Of a stretch of DNA of 64,000 nt, positions 9,058-18,355 are shown piece by piece (position 1 is the first letter of the stretch; the number at the start of each line of letters is the position of its first letter). Source of the DNA: an uncultured Muribaculaceae bacterium (lineage in GTDB: Bacteria > Bacteroidota > Bacteroidia > Bacteroidales > Muribaculaceae); assembly GCA_910577315.1 (NCBI GenBank), contig CAJTME010000006.1, forward strand, positions 1 to 64,000, in the 5' to 3' direction. A model generated the notes under the pieces. It searched no databases. It was not told the origin of the DNA and saw only the letters and a program-made list of their open reading frames with translations. The position numbers and the translations under genes were made by a program.

Positions 9058-10981
9058 CTTCAATAACAAGGTTGTCGATGATGAAGTTCTGGCGCTCCAT
9101 GGTGTTTTTTCCCATGTAGAATTCGAGGAGCTCGTCGACGCCGTCTTCCTTGCGGAGGGTGACTCGGTCGAGGCGCATGTCGGGGCCGATGAATCCGCGG
9201 AATTCCTCGGGGGAAATCTCGCCGAGGCCCTTGAAGCGGGTTATCTCGGCGTTGGCGCCGAGGCGCTCGATGGCGGCGATGCGTTCGTCGTCGGTGTAGC
9301 AGTAGACGGTGTCCTCGTCTGGGCCCTTGCGGGCTTTGCCCGAGCGCTTGGAGGTCAGGCGGTTGCGGACACGGAACAGGGGGGTCTGGAGCACGTAGAC
9401 GTGGCCTTTCTTGATGAGGTCGGGGAAGAACTGGAGGAAGAAGGTGATGAGGAGCAGGCGTATGTGCATGCCGTCGACGTCGGCATCGGTGGCGATGATG
9501 ACGTTGTTGTAGCGGAGGCCGTCGATGCCGTCCTCGAGGTTGAGGGCGGCCTGGAGGAGGTTGAATTCCTCGTTTTCGTATAGGACCTTCTGGGTGACGC
9601 CGTAGGTGTTGAGGGGTTTGCCCCGGAGCATGAATACGGCCTGGGTGTCGGCGTCGCGGACTTTGGTGATTGAGCCGCCGGCCGAGTCGCCCTCGGTGAG
9701 GAAGATTGACGAGGCGAGTTTTTTCTCTTCCGAGCCGCGAGCGTCGCTGAGGTGTATGTTGCAGTCGATGAGCTTGCGGTTGTGTAGGTTAACCTTTTTG
9801 GCGCGTTCCTTTGCGATTTTGGTCACGCCGGCCATGGCCTTGCGGTTGCGCTCGCTTTCCTGGATTTTCTTGAGGATGACTTCGGCGACTGAGAGGTCGC
9901 GGTGGAGGTAGTCGTCGAGGTCTTTTTTGACGAAGTCGCTGATGAATTTCGCCACCGTCGGGCCGTCCTTGGACATCTCGCGCGAGCCAAGCTTTGTCTT
10001 GGTCTGCGATTCAAATACGGGGTCCTGGACGCGGATGGCGACTGCGGCGACCATGCCGTTGCGGATGTCGGAGTATTCAAAGTTGCGTCCGAAGAAGTCC
10101 TTGAGGGTGCGCGACACTGCTTCCTTGAAGGCCGTGAGGTGGGTGCCGCCCTGGGGGGTATACTGGCCGTTGACGAACGAGTAGAATTCCTCGCCGTATT
10201 GGTTGGCGTGGGTGATGGCAATCTCGATGTCGTCGCCCTTGAGGTGGATGATGGGATAGAGGGGATCGTGGGTGAGGCGCTGGGTGAGGAGGTCGAAAAG
10301 TCCGCGGCGCGAGACGTAGCGCTTGCCGTTGAGGTAGATTGCGAGGCCGGTGTTGAGGTAGGTGAAGTTCTTTATGAGCTTCTCGACGGGCTCGTCGCGG
10401 TAGTGGAAGGCGGGGAAGATGGTGGTGTCGGGCTTGAAGTAGACGAATGTTCCGTTGGGCTCGTCGGTGGGGAGGACGGGGGATGCGTCGGTGAGGACGC
10501 CGTCGCGGAAGCGGGCGGTCTTCATCTGTCCGTCGCGGACGGCGCGGACTTCAAATTCGCTGGACAGGGCGTTGACGGCCTTGAGGCCGACGCCGTTGAG
10601 GCCGACGCTTTTCTGGAACGCCTTTGTGTCGAATTTGCCGCTGGTGTTGATCTGTGAGACGGCTTCGACGAGTTTTCCCAGGGGTATGCCACGGCCGAAG
10701 TCGCGGACGCTGATGGCGCCGTCGTCGGAAATCTGGATGTCGATTTGCTTTCCGTAGCCCATCATGAATTCGTCGATTGAGTTGTCGATGACTTCCTTGA
10801 GGAGGACGTATATGCCGTCGTCGTCTTCGGAGCCGTCGCCGAGTTTGCCTATGTACATGCCGGGGCGCATGCGGATGTGCTCGAGCCAGCCGACGGTGCG
10901 TATCTCGTCTTCGGTGTATGTGGCTTCCAGTGGGGCGGGCTGTTCGGCCCCTGCGGAATCAAAGTCTAATTCGTCTTTCAT
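9038..10981 (-). CDS. parE: DNA topoisomerase IV subunit B
   Basis: This is the ATPase subunit of a type IIA topoisomerase that decatenates daughter chromosomes, partner of ParC, which is not in this window. The 647-residue protein has a GHKL ATPase domain (DNSIDEF and the glycine-rich [13 protein letters not shown] loop), a transducer domain, then a TOPRIM domain with [14 protein letters not shown] and DADVDG. The short C-terminus argues for ParE rather than Gram-negative GyrB with its long insertion. The ATG at 10981 is chosen because it begins the alignable protein and sits six bases after a perfect promoter. The frame stays open to 11092 but crosses the promoter and a terminator. Confidence 0.93.
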   Translation of the reverse strand: MKDELDFDSAGAEQPAPLEATYTEDEIRTVGWLEHIRMRPGMYIGKLGDGSEDDDGIYVLLKEVIDNSIDEFMMGYGKQIDIQISDDGAISVRDFGRGIPLGKLVEAVSQINTSGKFDTKAFQKSVGLNGVGLKAVNALSSEFEVRAVRDGQMKTARFRDGVLTDASPVLPTDEPNGTFVYFKPDTTIFPAFHYRDEPVEKLIKNFTYLNTGLAIYLNGKRYVSRRGLFDLLTQRLTHDPLYPIIHLKGDDIEIAITHANQYGEEFYSFVNGQYTPQGGTHLTAFKEAVSRTLKDFFGRNFEYSDIRNGMVAAVAIRVQDPVFESQTKTKLGSREMSKDGPTVAKFISDFVKKDLDDYLHRDLSVAEVILKKIQESERNRKAMAGVTKIAKERAKKVNLHNRKLIDCNIHLSDARGSEEKKLASSIFLTEGDSAGGSITKVRDADTQAVFMLRGKPLNTYGVTQKVLYENEEFNLLQAALNLEDGIDGLRYNNVIIATDADVDGMHIRLLLITFFLQFFPDLIKKGHVYVLQTPLFRVRNRLTSKRSGKARKGPDEDTVYCYTDDERIAAIERLGANAEITRFKGLGEISPEEFRGFIGPDMRLDRVTLRKEDGVDELLEFYMGKNTMERQNFIIDNLVIEDDSQIS

Positions 10982-10987
10982 AGCATG

Positions 10988-11019
10988 CAAAGATACGAAA
11001 TTCGACCGAGAAAGGCAAA
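10988..11019 (-). promoter_or_regulatory. Promoter of parE, almost leaderless
   Basis: On the minus strand, TTTG at 11016-11019, a 20-nt spacer and TATCTTTG at 10988-10995 form a full consensus. Only six bases separate the -7 element from the parE ATG at 10981, so the mRNA should have a leader of only a few bases. Confidence 0.75.
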
Positions 11020-11065
11020 AAAAGTTTGTGGGGGCGACTCTGGACGGGGCTTGGACGCGGGATGT

Positions 11066-11100
11066 AAAAAGCGAGGCCGTGACTCGGGTCACAGCCTCGC
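11066..11100 (-). terminator. Intrinsic terminator of pckA
   Basis: A 13-bp stem with one wobble (11071-11083 with 11088-11100), a 4-nt loop and five T on the minus strand (11066-11070) lie 22 bp after the pckA stop. Confidence 0.87.
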
Positions 11101-11122
11101 TGAAAGTATGGGTTACACCTGA

Positions 11123-12772
11123 TTATTTGTCGAGGTGGGGGCCGGCGGCTACGAGGGCCTTACCGGCGGCGTTGTTTTCGTATTTCTTGAAGTTCTTGAT
11201 GAAGCGGGCGGCGAGGTCTTCGGCCTTGGTGTACCATTCCTGGGGGTTGGCGTAGGTGTCGCGGGGATCGAGGATCTTGGGATCGACGCCGGGGAGTTCG
11301 GTGGGGATGGCGAAGTCGAAGATGGGGAGTTCCTTGGTGGGAGCGGTGAGGATTGCGCCGTCGAGGATTGCGTCGATGATGCCGCGGGTGTCCTTGATGG
11401 AGATGCGCTTACCGGTGCCGTTCCAGCCGGTGTTCACGAGATATGCCTTGGCGCCGGACTGTTCCATGCGCTTAACGAGTTCTTCGGCATATTTGGTGGG
11501 GTGGAGTTCAAGGAATGCCTGGCCGAAGCAAGCCGAGAAGGTAGGGGTGGGCTCGGTGATGCCGCGTTCGGTGCCGGCGAGCTTGGCGGTGAAGCCGCTG
11601 AGGAAGTAGTACTTGGTCTGCTCGGGGGTGAGGATCGAAACGGGGGGGAGCACACCGAATGCGTCGGCGCTGAGGAAGATTACGTTCTTGGCGGCGGGAC
11701 CGTGCGAGATGGGCTTAACGATCTTCTCGATGTGGTCGATGGGATAGCTTACGCGGGTGTTCTCGGTCACGCTCTTGTCGGCGAAGTCGATTTTGCCTTC
11801 TGCGTCGACGGTCACGTTCTCGAGGAGGGCGTCGCGGCGGATGGCGTTGTAGATGTCGGGCTCGCTGTCCTTGTCGAGGTTGATGACCTTGGCGTAGCAG
11901 CCGCCTTCGAAGTTGAAGACGCCGTTGTCGTCCCAGCCGTGTTCGTCGTCACCGATGAGGAGACGCTTGGGGTCGGTCGAGAGGGTGGTCTTGCCGGTGC
12001 CGGAGAGGCCGAAGAAGATGGCGGTGTTCTCGCCGTTCATGTCGGTGTTGGCCGAGCAGTGCATGGAGGCGATGCCCTTGAGGGGGAGGTAGTAGTTCAT
12101 CATCGAGAACATGCCTTTCTTCATTTCGCCGCCGTACCAGGTGTTGATGATTACCTGTTCGCGCGAGGTGATGTTGAATACAACGGCGGTTTCGGAGTTG
12201 AGGCCGAGTTCCTTGTAGTTGGTGAGTTTGGCCTTGGAAGCGTTGTAAACGATGAAGTCGGGGGTGAAGTCGGCGAGTTCTTCAGCGGTGGGGCGGATGA
12301 ACATGTTGGTCACGAAGTGGGCCTGCCATGCTACTTCCATGATGAAGCGGACAGCCATGCGGGTGTCTTTGTTGGCGCCGCAGAAGCCGTCGACAACGAA
12401 GAGTTTCTTGCCGGAGAGTTCTTCAACGGCGAGTTCCTTGCATGCTTTCCAAGCCTCTTCGGTTGCGGGCTTGTTGTCGTTCTTGTATTCTTCGGTTGTC
12501 CACCAAACGGTGTCTTTTGACTTTTCGTCGAGTACGATGAATTTGTCTTTGGGCGAACGGCCGGTGTATACGCCGGTCATCACGTCGACAGCGCCGAGCT
12601 CGGTGGCAACGCCTTTTTCAAAGCCTTCGAGGGTGGGGAGGGTCTCGAGGTTGTAGAGTTCGTCGTAGGTGGGGTTGTAAACCACTTCCTTGACGTCCTT
12701 GATGCCATACTTGGCGAGGTCGGCTTCAACGCCGGCCAGACGGGCTTTCTTAACTTCTTCTAATTTGCTCAT
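11123..12772 (-). CDS. pckA: Phosphoenolpyruvate carboxykinase (ATP)
   Basis: Interconverts oxaloacetate + ATP and phosphoenolpyruvate + CO2 + ADP. In fermenting Bacteroidales it often runs in the CO2-fixing direction to feed the succinate/propionate branch, which is family knowledge and not seen here. The 549-residue protein carries the PEPCK P-loop [11 protein letters not shown], the metal and nucleotide motif [20 protein letters not shown], and the upstream RSPKDKF substrate loop. It appears monocistronic, with a promoter about 125 bp upstream and its own terminator. Confidence 0.97.
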   Translation of the reverse strand: MSKLEEVKKARLAGVEADLAKYGIKDVKEVVYNPTYDELYNLETLPTLEGFEKGVATELGAVDVMTGVYTGRSPKDKFIVLDEKSKDTVWWTTEEYKNDNKPATEEAWKACKELAVEELSGKKLFVVDGFCGANKDTRMAVRFIMEVAWQAHFVTNMFIRPTAEELADFTPDFIVYNASKAKLTNYKELGLNSETAVVFNITSREQVIINTWYGGEMKKGMFSMMNYYLPLKGIASMHCSANTDMNGENTAIFFGLSGTGKTTLSTDPKRLLIGDDEHGWDDNGVFNFEGGCYAKVINLDKDSEPDIYNAIRRDALLENVTVDAEGKIDFADKSVTENTRVSYPIDHIEKIVKPISHGPAAKNVIFLSADAFGVLPPVSILTPEQTKYYFLSGFTAKLAGTERGITEPTPTFSACFGQAFLELHPTKYAEELVKRMEQSGAKAYLVNTGWNGTGKRISIKDTRGIIDAILDGAILTAPTKELPIFDFAIPTELPGVDPKILDPRDTYANPQEWYTKAEDLAARFIKNFKKYENNAAGKALVAAGPHLDK

Positions 12773-12898
12773 GATGCGTAGAAAAAATATGGGTAAATGT
12801 TATTGATATGCTGTGGATTGCGGCGGTGGTGCCGCCTGAATGTTCCATACGCTTAACGCTGCGAGACGTCAATTGTTACAGGCATTGTTATTCGGGTG

Positions 12899-12930
12899 CA
12901 AAGTTATAACTTTTTTTAGTGATTAGGAAA
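12899..12930 (-). promoter_or_regulatory. Probable promoter of pckA
   Basis: On the minus strand, a -7 TAACTTTG at 12899-12906 has TTTC (3 of 4 bases of the -33 box) 20 bases upstream at 12927-12930. The leader to the ATG would be about 120 nt and contains no obvious gene. Confidence 0.5.
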
Positions 12931-13033
12931 TTAATAAAGAAAAATTTCCTTAATGAAGCGCAAAAAAATCGGGGATGGCGCCGGGGTGGGGCGGGAGGAT
13001 GTGGCGGGGGAGCCGCGAGGCGTGGTGGAAATG

Positions 13034-13067
13034 AAAAAAAGCGCGCTCCGCTGATTGCGGAACGCGC
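13034..13067 (-). terminator. Terminator of tRNA-Cys
   Basis: An 11-bp stem with one wobble (13041-13051 with 13057-13067) is followed on the minus strand by seven T (13034-13040), five bases after the tRNA end. Confidence 0.82.
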
Positions 13068-13072
13068 TGTTG

Positions 13073-13143
13073 AGGTACCAAGCAGAATCGAACTGCTGTA
13101 CACGGTTTTGCAGACCGTTGCCTCACCACTCGGCCATGGTACC
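13073..13143 (-). tRNA. tRNA-Cys (anticodon GCA)
   Basis: The 71-nt cloverleaf on the minus strand has acceptor GGTACCA/TGGTACC, anticodon loop CTGCAAA (anticodon GCA), T arm AGCAG-TTCGATT-CTGCT and discriminator U73, the identity base for cysteine. CCA is not encoded. It has its own promoter and terminator. Confidence 0.96.
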
Positions 13144-13157
13144 ATGGTTTGTGGGTG

Positions 13158-13189
13158 CAAAGGTAGGGCTTATTTTTGGCCTGTGCAAG
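13158..13189 (-). promoter_or_regulatory. Promoter of tRNA-Cys
   Basis: On the minus strand, a -7 TACCTTTG at 13158-13165 has CTTG (3 of 4 bases of the -33 box) 20 bases upstream at 13186-13189. It sits 14 bp before the mature 5' end. Confidence 0.6.
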
Positions 13190-13352
13190 TATTTTTGCGA
13201 TTTTTTTGATTTTTTCGGCTGCAATCGTCTTTCAGGGGGCAGCCGGTGCAGTTTTCCGAGCCGGATTTGGCGCGGAGGGATTTCCACAGGCCCCAGGCGG
13301 CGAGGATGACGATGGCGGCAGCGGCGATGTATTGCCAGAGGGGTGTGGTCAT
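13170..13352 (-). CDS. Small Cys-rich membrane protein (FeoB-associated type)
   Basis: The 60-residue protein has one membrane segment (about 6-23), then a basic Cys-rich tail with C-x2-C-x5-C (NCTGCPLKDDC) and a further Cys near the end. This layout matches the small 'FeoB-associated Cys-rich membrane protein' family, normally beside the ferrous-iron transporter FeoB. No feo gene is present in this window. The ATG overlaps the topB stop as ATGA, which fixes the start and suggests coupled translation. A metal or electron-transfer role is only an inference from the cysteines. Confidence 0.72.
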   Translation of the reverse strand: MTTPLWQYIAAAAIVILAAWGLWKSLRAKSGSENCTGCPLKDDCSRKNQKNRKNTCTGQK

Positions 13353-15418
13353 GGGTTGTCTTTCTTGATTTGCCGGGCGAGATCGGCGGGGGCGAGGTCG
13401 GCGGGATAGGTGTCGAAGGGGAGGCGGAATGTGCATCCCGAGGCGTAGGCCGAGCAGCCGTAGGCGGTGCGCCCCTTGAGCAGGTGGCCTTTGCCGCAGG
13501 CGGGGCAGGTGATCTGTGCGATGTCGGTGATGGCCTGGGCGGGGGCGGCTTTGGGCTTGCGGGGCTTTTTTGTGGCGGTCTTGGTTTTCTTTGGCTCGTC
13601 GGTTTTCTGCGGGGCGGTTTCCTCGACCTGAATCTTGCGGGATGAGTTGTCGGAGAGGACGTCGCGCACGATCTGGTCCATCATGGTCTTGAGCTCGGAG
13701 ATGAACTCGGCGGCCGAGTAGTCGCCGCGCGAGATTCGGCGGAGCTTGTTTTCCCAGATGCCGGTGAGGCTGGCGCTCTTGAGGAGTTCCTCGGTGATGG
13801 TGTTGATGAGGTCGATGCCGGCCTGGGTGGGAATGATGCTTTTGCGGCGGCGGGCTATGTAGTTGCGCCGGAAAAGGGTCTCGATGATGGCGGCGCGGGT
13901 GGAGGGGCGTCCTATGCCGTTTTCCTTGAGGGCGTCGCGCAGGGCCTCGTCGTCGACGGTGCGTCCGGCGGTTTCCATGGCGCGCAGCAGGGTGCCCTCG
14001 GTGTAGAGTTTGGGGGGCTGGGTGGTTTTCTTGACTGCGGCGGGGGTGTGGGGGCCGGTCTCGCCCTTGGTGAAGGGCGGGAGGATGCGGTCGGCCGAAT
14101 CGGTGTTTTCGGCTTCGTTTTCGGCCTTGTCTTCGGCTTTTTCAAACAGCACGCGCCATCCCGGGTCGGTGATGACCTTGCCGGTGGCCTTGAATGTGAT
14201 GTCGTCGACGGCGCCGAGGACGGTAGTCTGCATGAAGCGACAGTCGGGATAGAAAGCGGCGATGAACCGCAGGGCAATCATGTGGTAGAGCTTGCGCTCG
14301 TCGCCGATGAGGCGCGCGGGGGATTCGCCGGTGGGTATGATGGCGTGGTGGTCGGTCACCTTTGAGTTGTCGAACACCTTTTTGCTTTTGGGAATCTTAG
14401 CGGCGAGGACCGGGGCGGTCTGCGGCGCGTAGGGCGTCATGCGGCGCAGGATGTCGGGCACCTTGGGGTAGACGTCGTCGGGGAGGAAGGTGGTGTCGAC
14501 GCGGGGATATGTGGTGACTTTCTTTTCGTAGAGGCTCTGGATGAGGCGCAGCGAGTCGTCGGCGCTCCATCCCCAGCGGCGGTTGCACTCGACCTGGAGC
14601 GATGTGAGGTCGAACAGGCGCGGGGGAGCCTCGCGGCCCTGCTTTTCGGTGACGTCGGTGACGGTGAATGGCAGGGGGGCGATGCGGGCGATGACTTCGT
14701 CGGCTTTTTCGGCTTGGTCGAATTTCATCGCTGCCTGGAAGGTGGTGTCGCGGTATGCGGTGGTGAGTTCCCAGTAGTCTTTGGGCTGGAAGTTCTCGAT
14801 TTCAAAGTGGCGCTTGACAATCATGGCCAGGGTCGGGGTCTGGACGCGGCCCACCGAGAGCACCCGCCCGGGCTGGGAGTATTTGAGCGAGTAGAGGCGT
14901 GTGGCGTTCATGCCGAGAATCCAGTCGCCGATGGCGCGTGAAAGTCCGGCGTAGTAGAGGTTGTCGTATTTGGCTTCGGGTTCGAGGGATGCGAATCCAT
15001 CGCGTATCGACTGGTCGGTGAGCGATGAAATCCAGAGGCGCTTGACGGGGCAGGATGTTTTGGCGAGTTGCATGACCCATCGCTGGATCAGCTCGCCTTC
15101 CTGGCCGGCGTCGCCGCAGTTTATGACTTCGTCTGCCTTGGCGATGAGGGTCTCGATGACGTGGAACTGGCGCTTGATGCTGTCCTGGTCGATGAGTTTT
15201 ATGCCGAAGCGCTGGGGCAACATGGGGAGTGCCCCAAGGCTCCAGCGTTTCCAGTAGTCGCTGTAGTCGTGGGGCTCCTTGAGGCAGCACAGGTGGCCGA
15301 AGGTCCAAGTGACCTGGTAGCCGTTGCCTTCGTAGAATCCGTTGAGTTTATGGTCGGCGCCGAGGATTCGGGCGATGTCGGCGGCGACGGATGGTTTCTC
15401 GGTGATGCAGACGATCAT
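13349..15418 (-). CDS. topB: DNA topoisomerase III
   Basis: This is a type IA topoisomerase that passes single strands to resolve recombination or replication intermediates. The 689-residue protein begins with the TOPRIM domain (VCITEKPSVAADIARILGA, with the DAGQEGELI acidic motif) and contains the catalytic core with SVGRVQTPTLAMIV. The C-terminus carries a four-Cys zinc ribbon (CPACGKGHLLKG then C..SGC) after a basic linker. The ATG at 15418 is chosen; an upstream in-frame ATG at 15436 lies in the repeat block. The gene starts right where that block ends, so the repeat forms its entire upstream region. It is followed by the Cys-rich small gene. Confidence 0.93.
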   Translation of the reverse strand: MIVCITEKPSVAADIARILGADHKLNGFYEGNGYQVTWTFGHLCCLKEPHDYSDYWKRWSLGALPMLPQRFGIKLIDQDSIKRQFHVIETLIAKADEVINCGDAGQEGELIQRWVMQLAKTSCPVKRLWISSLTDQSIRDGFASLEPEAKYDNLYYAGLSRAIGDWILGMNATRLYSLKYSQPGRVLSVGRVQTPTLAMIVKRHFEIENFQPKDYWELTTAYRDTTFQAAMKFDQAEKADEVIARIAPLPFTVTDVTEKQGREAPPRLFDLTSLQVECNRRWGWSADDSLRLIQSLYEKKVTTYPRVDTTFLPDDVYPKVPDILRRMTPYAPQTAPVLAAKIPKSKKVFDNSKVTDHHAIIPTGESPARLIGDERKLYHMIALRFIAAFYPDCRFMQTTVLGAVDDITFKATGKVITDPGWRVLFEKAEDKAENEAENTDSADRILPPFTKGETGPHTPAAVKKTTQPPKLYTEGTLLRAMETAGRTVDDEALRDALKENGIGRPSTRAAIIETLFRRNYIARRRKSIIPTQAGIDLINTITEELLKSASLTGIWENKLRRISRGDYSAAEFISELKTMMDQIVRDVLSDNSSRKIQVEETAPQKTDEPKKTKTATKKPRKPKAAPAQAITDIAQITCPACGKGHLLKGRTAYGCSAYASGCTFRLPFDTYPADLAPADLARQIKKDNP

Positions 15419-15423
15419 AATCT

Positions 15424-15558
15424 TCTTAATGCACAATGCTTCTTAATGCACAATGCTTTATAATGCACAATTCACGATGCACAATTCACGATGCAAGATT
15501 CATGAATTGTGCATCGTGCATCGAGCATTGTGCATTATAACTTGAGCATTGTGCATTA
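15424..15558. repeat. GCAC/GTGC inverted-repeat block between mazG and topB
   Basis: About 135 bp consists of degenerate 10-12-base units such as ATAATGCACAATTC and ATGCACAATTCACG, followed by their reverse complements (GAATTGTGCATCG, GAGCATTGTGCATTATAA). The two arms (about 15424-15495 and 15498-15558) can fold into a long imperfect hairpin. The mazG stop codon lies inside the block and the topB start lies six bases beyond it. The same family occurs at 21729-21884. Confidence 0.85.
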
Positions 15559-16347
15559 TAAATCGTGCCTTGTTTTGGCTTGTTGCCAGAGCTGTTCCAT
15601 TTCGGCGAGGGTGAGGTCGCGGATGGTGCGGCCCTGGGCTGTGGCGGCGGCTTCGATGTGGTTGAAGCGTGAGATGAATTTGCGGTTGGTGCGCTCGAGG
15701 GCGTTTTCGGGGTTGACCTTGTAGAGGCGGGCGGCGTTGATTACGCTGAACAGCAGGTCGCCCATCTCGGCCTCGATGTCGTCGTGGCGCCCCGATGCGA
15801 TGGCTTCTGACACCTCGCCGATTTCTTCCTTGACCTTGTCCCATACCTGTTCGGGCGATTCCCAGTCGAAGCCCACGTTGGCGGCTTTTTCCTGGATGCG
15901 GAATGCCTTGATGAGGGCGGGGAGGGCGTCGGGGACGCCGGCAAGGACGGTTTTGTTGCCGCCGCGTTCCTTGAGCTTGATTTCCTCCCAGTTCTGGAGC
16001 ACCTGGTCCTCGTTGTCGGCCTTGACCTCGCCGAACACGTGGGGATGGCGGAAGATGAGCTTGGAGTTGAGGGCGTCGCAGACGTCGGCGATGTCGAAGC
16101 GGCCCTGTTCGTCGGCGATTTTAGAGTAGAAAAGGATGTGCAGCAGCACGTCGCCGAGTTCCTTGCGGATGTCGGAGGCGTCATCGTTGAGGAGGGCCTG
16201 GCAGAGTTCGTAGGTCTCCTCGATGGTGTTGGGGCGCAGGGATTCGTTGGTCTGTTTCGCGTCCCAGGGGCATTTTACCCTCAGGATGTCGAGGGTGTCG
16301 ATTATTCTGCCGAACGCCTGGAGGCGCTCGTCGCGTGAGTGGCTCAT
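15556..16347 (-). CDS. mazG: Nucleoside triphosphate pyrophosphohydrolase MazG
   Basis: Hydrolyses NTPs/dNTPs to NMP and pyrophosphate, a nucleotide-pool cleaning enzyme. The 263-residue protein has the two tandem all-alpha MazG domains. The first has CPWDAKQTNESLRPN, the ETYEL acidic helix and ELGDVLLHILFYS. The second has EEIGEVSEA and EMGDLLFSVINAARL. The start at 16347 is 10 bp before the dsbD stop, so it is probably in the same transcript. The last codons and the stop run into the GCAC repeat block. Confidence 0.95.
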   Translation of the reverse strand: MSHSRDERLQAFGRIIDTLDILRVKCPWDAKQTNESLRPNTIEETYELCQALLNDDASDIRKELGDVLLHILFYSKIADEQGRFDIADVCDALNSKLIFRHPHVFGEVKADNEDQVLQNWEEIKLKERGGNKTVLAGVPDALPALIKAFRIQEKAANVGFDWESPEQVWDKVKEEIGEVSEAIASGRHDDIEAEMGDLLFSVINAARLYKVNPENALERTNRKFISRFNHIEAAATAQGRTIRDLTLAEMEQLWQQAKTRHDL

Positions 16348-16357
16348 TTTCGGATGG

Positions 16358-18349
16358 TTATTTCTTGAACGTTGCGACGCCGTTGTTGAGCCATTCGACA
16401 AATTCGTCGACGTTCTCGTCGTAGGCGCGGGCCGGGGCGAGGGGCTTGCCGTCGCCGTCGAGCAGTACGTAGTAGGGTTGGGAGTTGATGCCGAACTTGT
16501 GGCGCTGGAGATAGCTCCATCGGTCGCCGACAGTCTCGATGCGGGTTGTGCCGCCGTATTCCTCGACGTTGTAGGGCTGGTCGAGTTTGGCCTTGTCGTC
16601 GACCATGAGCTTGATGAGGACATAGTCGCGCTCGAGGAGGGTGCGGACGTCGGGGGTGTCGAACACGGCGCCTTCCATCTTGCGGCAGTTCACGCAGGCA
16701 TATCCCGAGAAGTCGACGATGACGGGCATATTGTTCTGACGGGCATATTCCATGCCTTCGTCATAGTCGTGGAATTCCTTGAATGTGCCGCCGTAGAGGT
16801 TGAAGTCTTGGGTTGTCAGCGGTGGAGCGAACGCGCTGATGCTCTTGAGGGGCGCGCCCCACAGGCCTGGAACGAGGTAGGCCGCGAACGAGAGGGAGGC
16901 CACGGCGAGGAAGAAGCGGAACACCGACACGTGCTCGGTGGGAGAGTCGTGGCTGAAACGGATCTTGCCGAGGAGGTAGACGCCCAGGAGGATGAAGAGC
17001 ACAATCCAGATGGCGAGGAATACCTCGCGGTCGAGGATGCGCCAGCCGTAGGCGAGGTCGGCGACGGAGAGGAATTTAAGCGAGAGGATGAGCTCGATGA
17101 AGCCCAGGACGACCTTGACGGTGTTGAGCCATGAGCCCGAGCGGGGCATTTCCTTGAGCAGCGATGGGAAGAAGGCGAACAGGCCGAAGGGCAGGGCGAG
17201 GCCGAGGGCGAATCCGCCCATGCCGAGGGCCGGGCCGACGATGCTGGCCTGGGATGCGGCCTCGACGAGGAGGGTGCCGATGATGGGGCCGGTGCATGAG
17301 AATGACACCAGCACGAGAGTGAAGGCCATGAAGAATATGCTCAGCAGGCCGGTTGTGTTCTCGGCCTTCGAGTCGATGGCGTTGCTCCATTTTGAGGGCA
17401 GCTTGATGTCGAAGGCGCCGAAGAACGAGATGGCGAAAACGACGAGCAGCACGAAGAAGAGCACGTTGAACACGGCGCTGGTGGCGATGTCGTTGAGCTT
17501 GGAGGCGCCGAACAGCATCGTCAGGGCAATGCCGAGCACGAGGTATATGATGATGATGCTGAGGCCGTAGGCGACGGCGTCGAATATGGCGCGGCTGCGG
17601 CTTTTTCCCTTTTTGAGGAAGAAGCTCATGGTCATGGGAATCATGGGCCACACGCAGGGTGTGAGCAGGGCGACGAGGCCGCCGAGGAATCCGAGGCCGA
17701 GGATGGCCCACCAGGGCGACTGGGCGGTGTCGGGCGAGGCGGCGGAGGCTTCGGCGACAACCTCGACGGGCGCCCAGAGGTCGCTGTCGGTGTGGCGTGA
17801 GGGCGCGGAGGAAGGTGCGTCGGCCTTTTCAGCGGGGAGTTGCTCGGGCTGGGCTACGGGAGCCGGATTTCCGAAGGTGAGGTCGAAATTCTCGCGGGTG
17901 GGGGGAGTGCAGGCCTTGTCGGTGCAGGCCATGTACTCGACTGTGCCACGGATTACGGCACCTTTGGCGCCATCGGTGAGCTTGAAGCGCTGGATGAACG
18001 ACACCTTGCCTTCCCACATGGGGAGGTTGAGCTTGAGGCTCTGGTCGAACATCGTCTTGGCAGGGACGGAAGGCTCGACGTCGCCCACGAGCTCGAGACC
18101 GGGGGTTGGCTCGATGGTGAACACCGTAAGCTGGGGAGCGACGGCGTCGGGACCGAGAGGGGGCATCTCGAGTCCGTAGATGTGCCATCCCTCGTCAATT
18201 TCGGCGCTCCATCGGATAGTGCCCTCGGTGGGGGAAACGGTCTTTATGTCGGTGGTCCAGTGAACGTGGACTGGGCGCTGGGCCGCGGCCGAGACGATGC
18301 CGAGGACGGCGAAAGCCAGCGCGATGGTGAACAGGCGGAGGTGTCGCAT
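16358..18349 (-). CDS. dsbD: Thiol:disulfide interchange protein DsbD
   Basis: Carries reducing power from cytosolic thioredoxin across the inner membrane to periplasmic partners. The 663-residue protein has a signal peptide (1-23), an N-terminal DsbD-alpha domain with the Cys pair in YMACTDKACTPP (about 140-150), a proline-rich linker, and an eight-segment CcdA-like membrane domain with its two redox cysteines in TPCVWPMIPMT and FSCTGPIIGT. It ends with a C-terminal thioredoxin domain with CVNC (near residue 560). All six expected cysteines are present. It lies 6 bp downstream of a separate alpha-domain-like gene and 10 bp upstream of mazG. Confidence 0.95.
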   Translation of the reverse strand: MRHLRLFTIALAFAVLGIVSAAAQRPVHVHWTTDIKTVSPTEGTIRWSAEIDEGWHIYGLEMPPLGPDAVAPQLTVFTIEPTPGLELVGDVEPSVPAKTMFDQSLKLNLPMWEGKVSFIQRFKLTDGAKGAVIRGTVEYMACTDKACTPPTRENFDLTFGNPAPVAQPEQLPAEKADAPSSAPSRHTDSDLWAPVEVVAEASAASPDTAQSPWWAILGLGFLGGLVALLTPCVWPMIPMTMSFFLKKGKSRSRAIFDAVAYGLSIIIIYLVLGIALTMLFGASKLNDIATSAVFNVLFFVLLVVFAISFFGAFDIKLPSKWSNAIDSKAENTTGLLSIFFMAFTLVLVSFSCTGPIIGTLLVEAASQASIVGPALGMGGFALGLALPFGLFAFFPSLLKEMPRSGSWLNTVKVVLGFIELILSLKFLSVADLAYGWRILDREVFLAIWIVLFILLGVYLLGKIRFSHDSPTEHVSVFRFFLAVASLSFAAYLVPGLWGAPLKSISAFAPPLTTQDFNLYGGTFKEFHDYDEGMEYARQNNMPVIVDFSGYACVNCRKMEGAVFDTPDVRTLLERDYVLIKLMVDDKAKLDQPYNVEEYGGTTRIETVGDRWSYLQRHKFGINSQPYYVLLDGDGKPLAPARAYDENVDEFVEWLNNGVATFKK

Positions 18350-18355
18350 GGATTG

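Noticed and set aside
10982..11092. Upstream extension of parE to 11092
   Set aside because: The extension crosses a consensus promoter and the pckA terminator; the conserved protein begins after 10981.
15424..15558. Repeat block taken as a CRISPR array
   Set aside because: Units are 10-12 bases, degenerate and occur as inverted arms; there are no unique spacers and no cas genes.
15500..15844. 114-codon minus-strand frame at the end of mazG
   Set aside because: It overlaps mazG in another frame and its tail simply translates the GCAC repeats.
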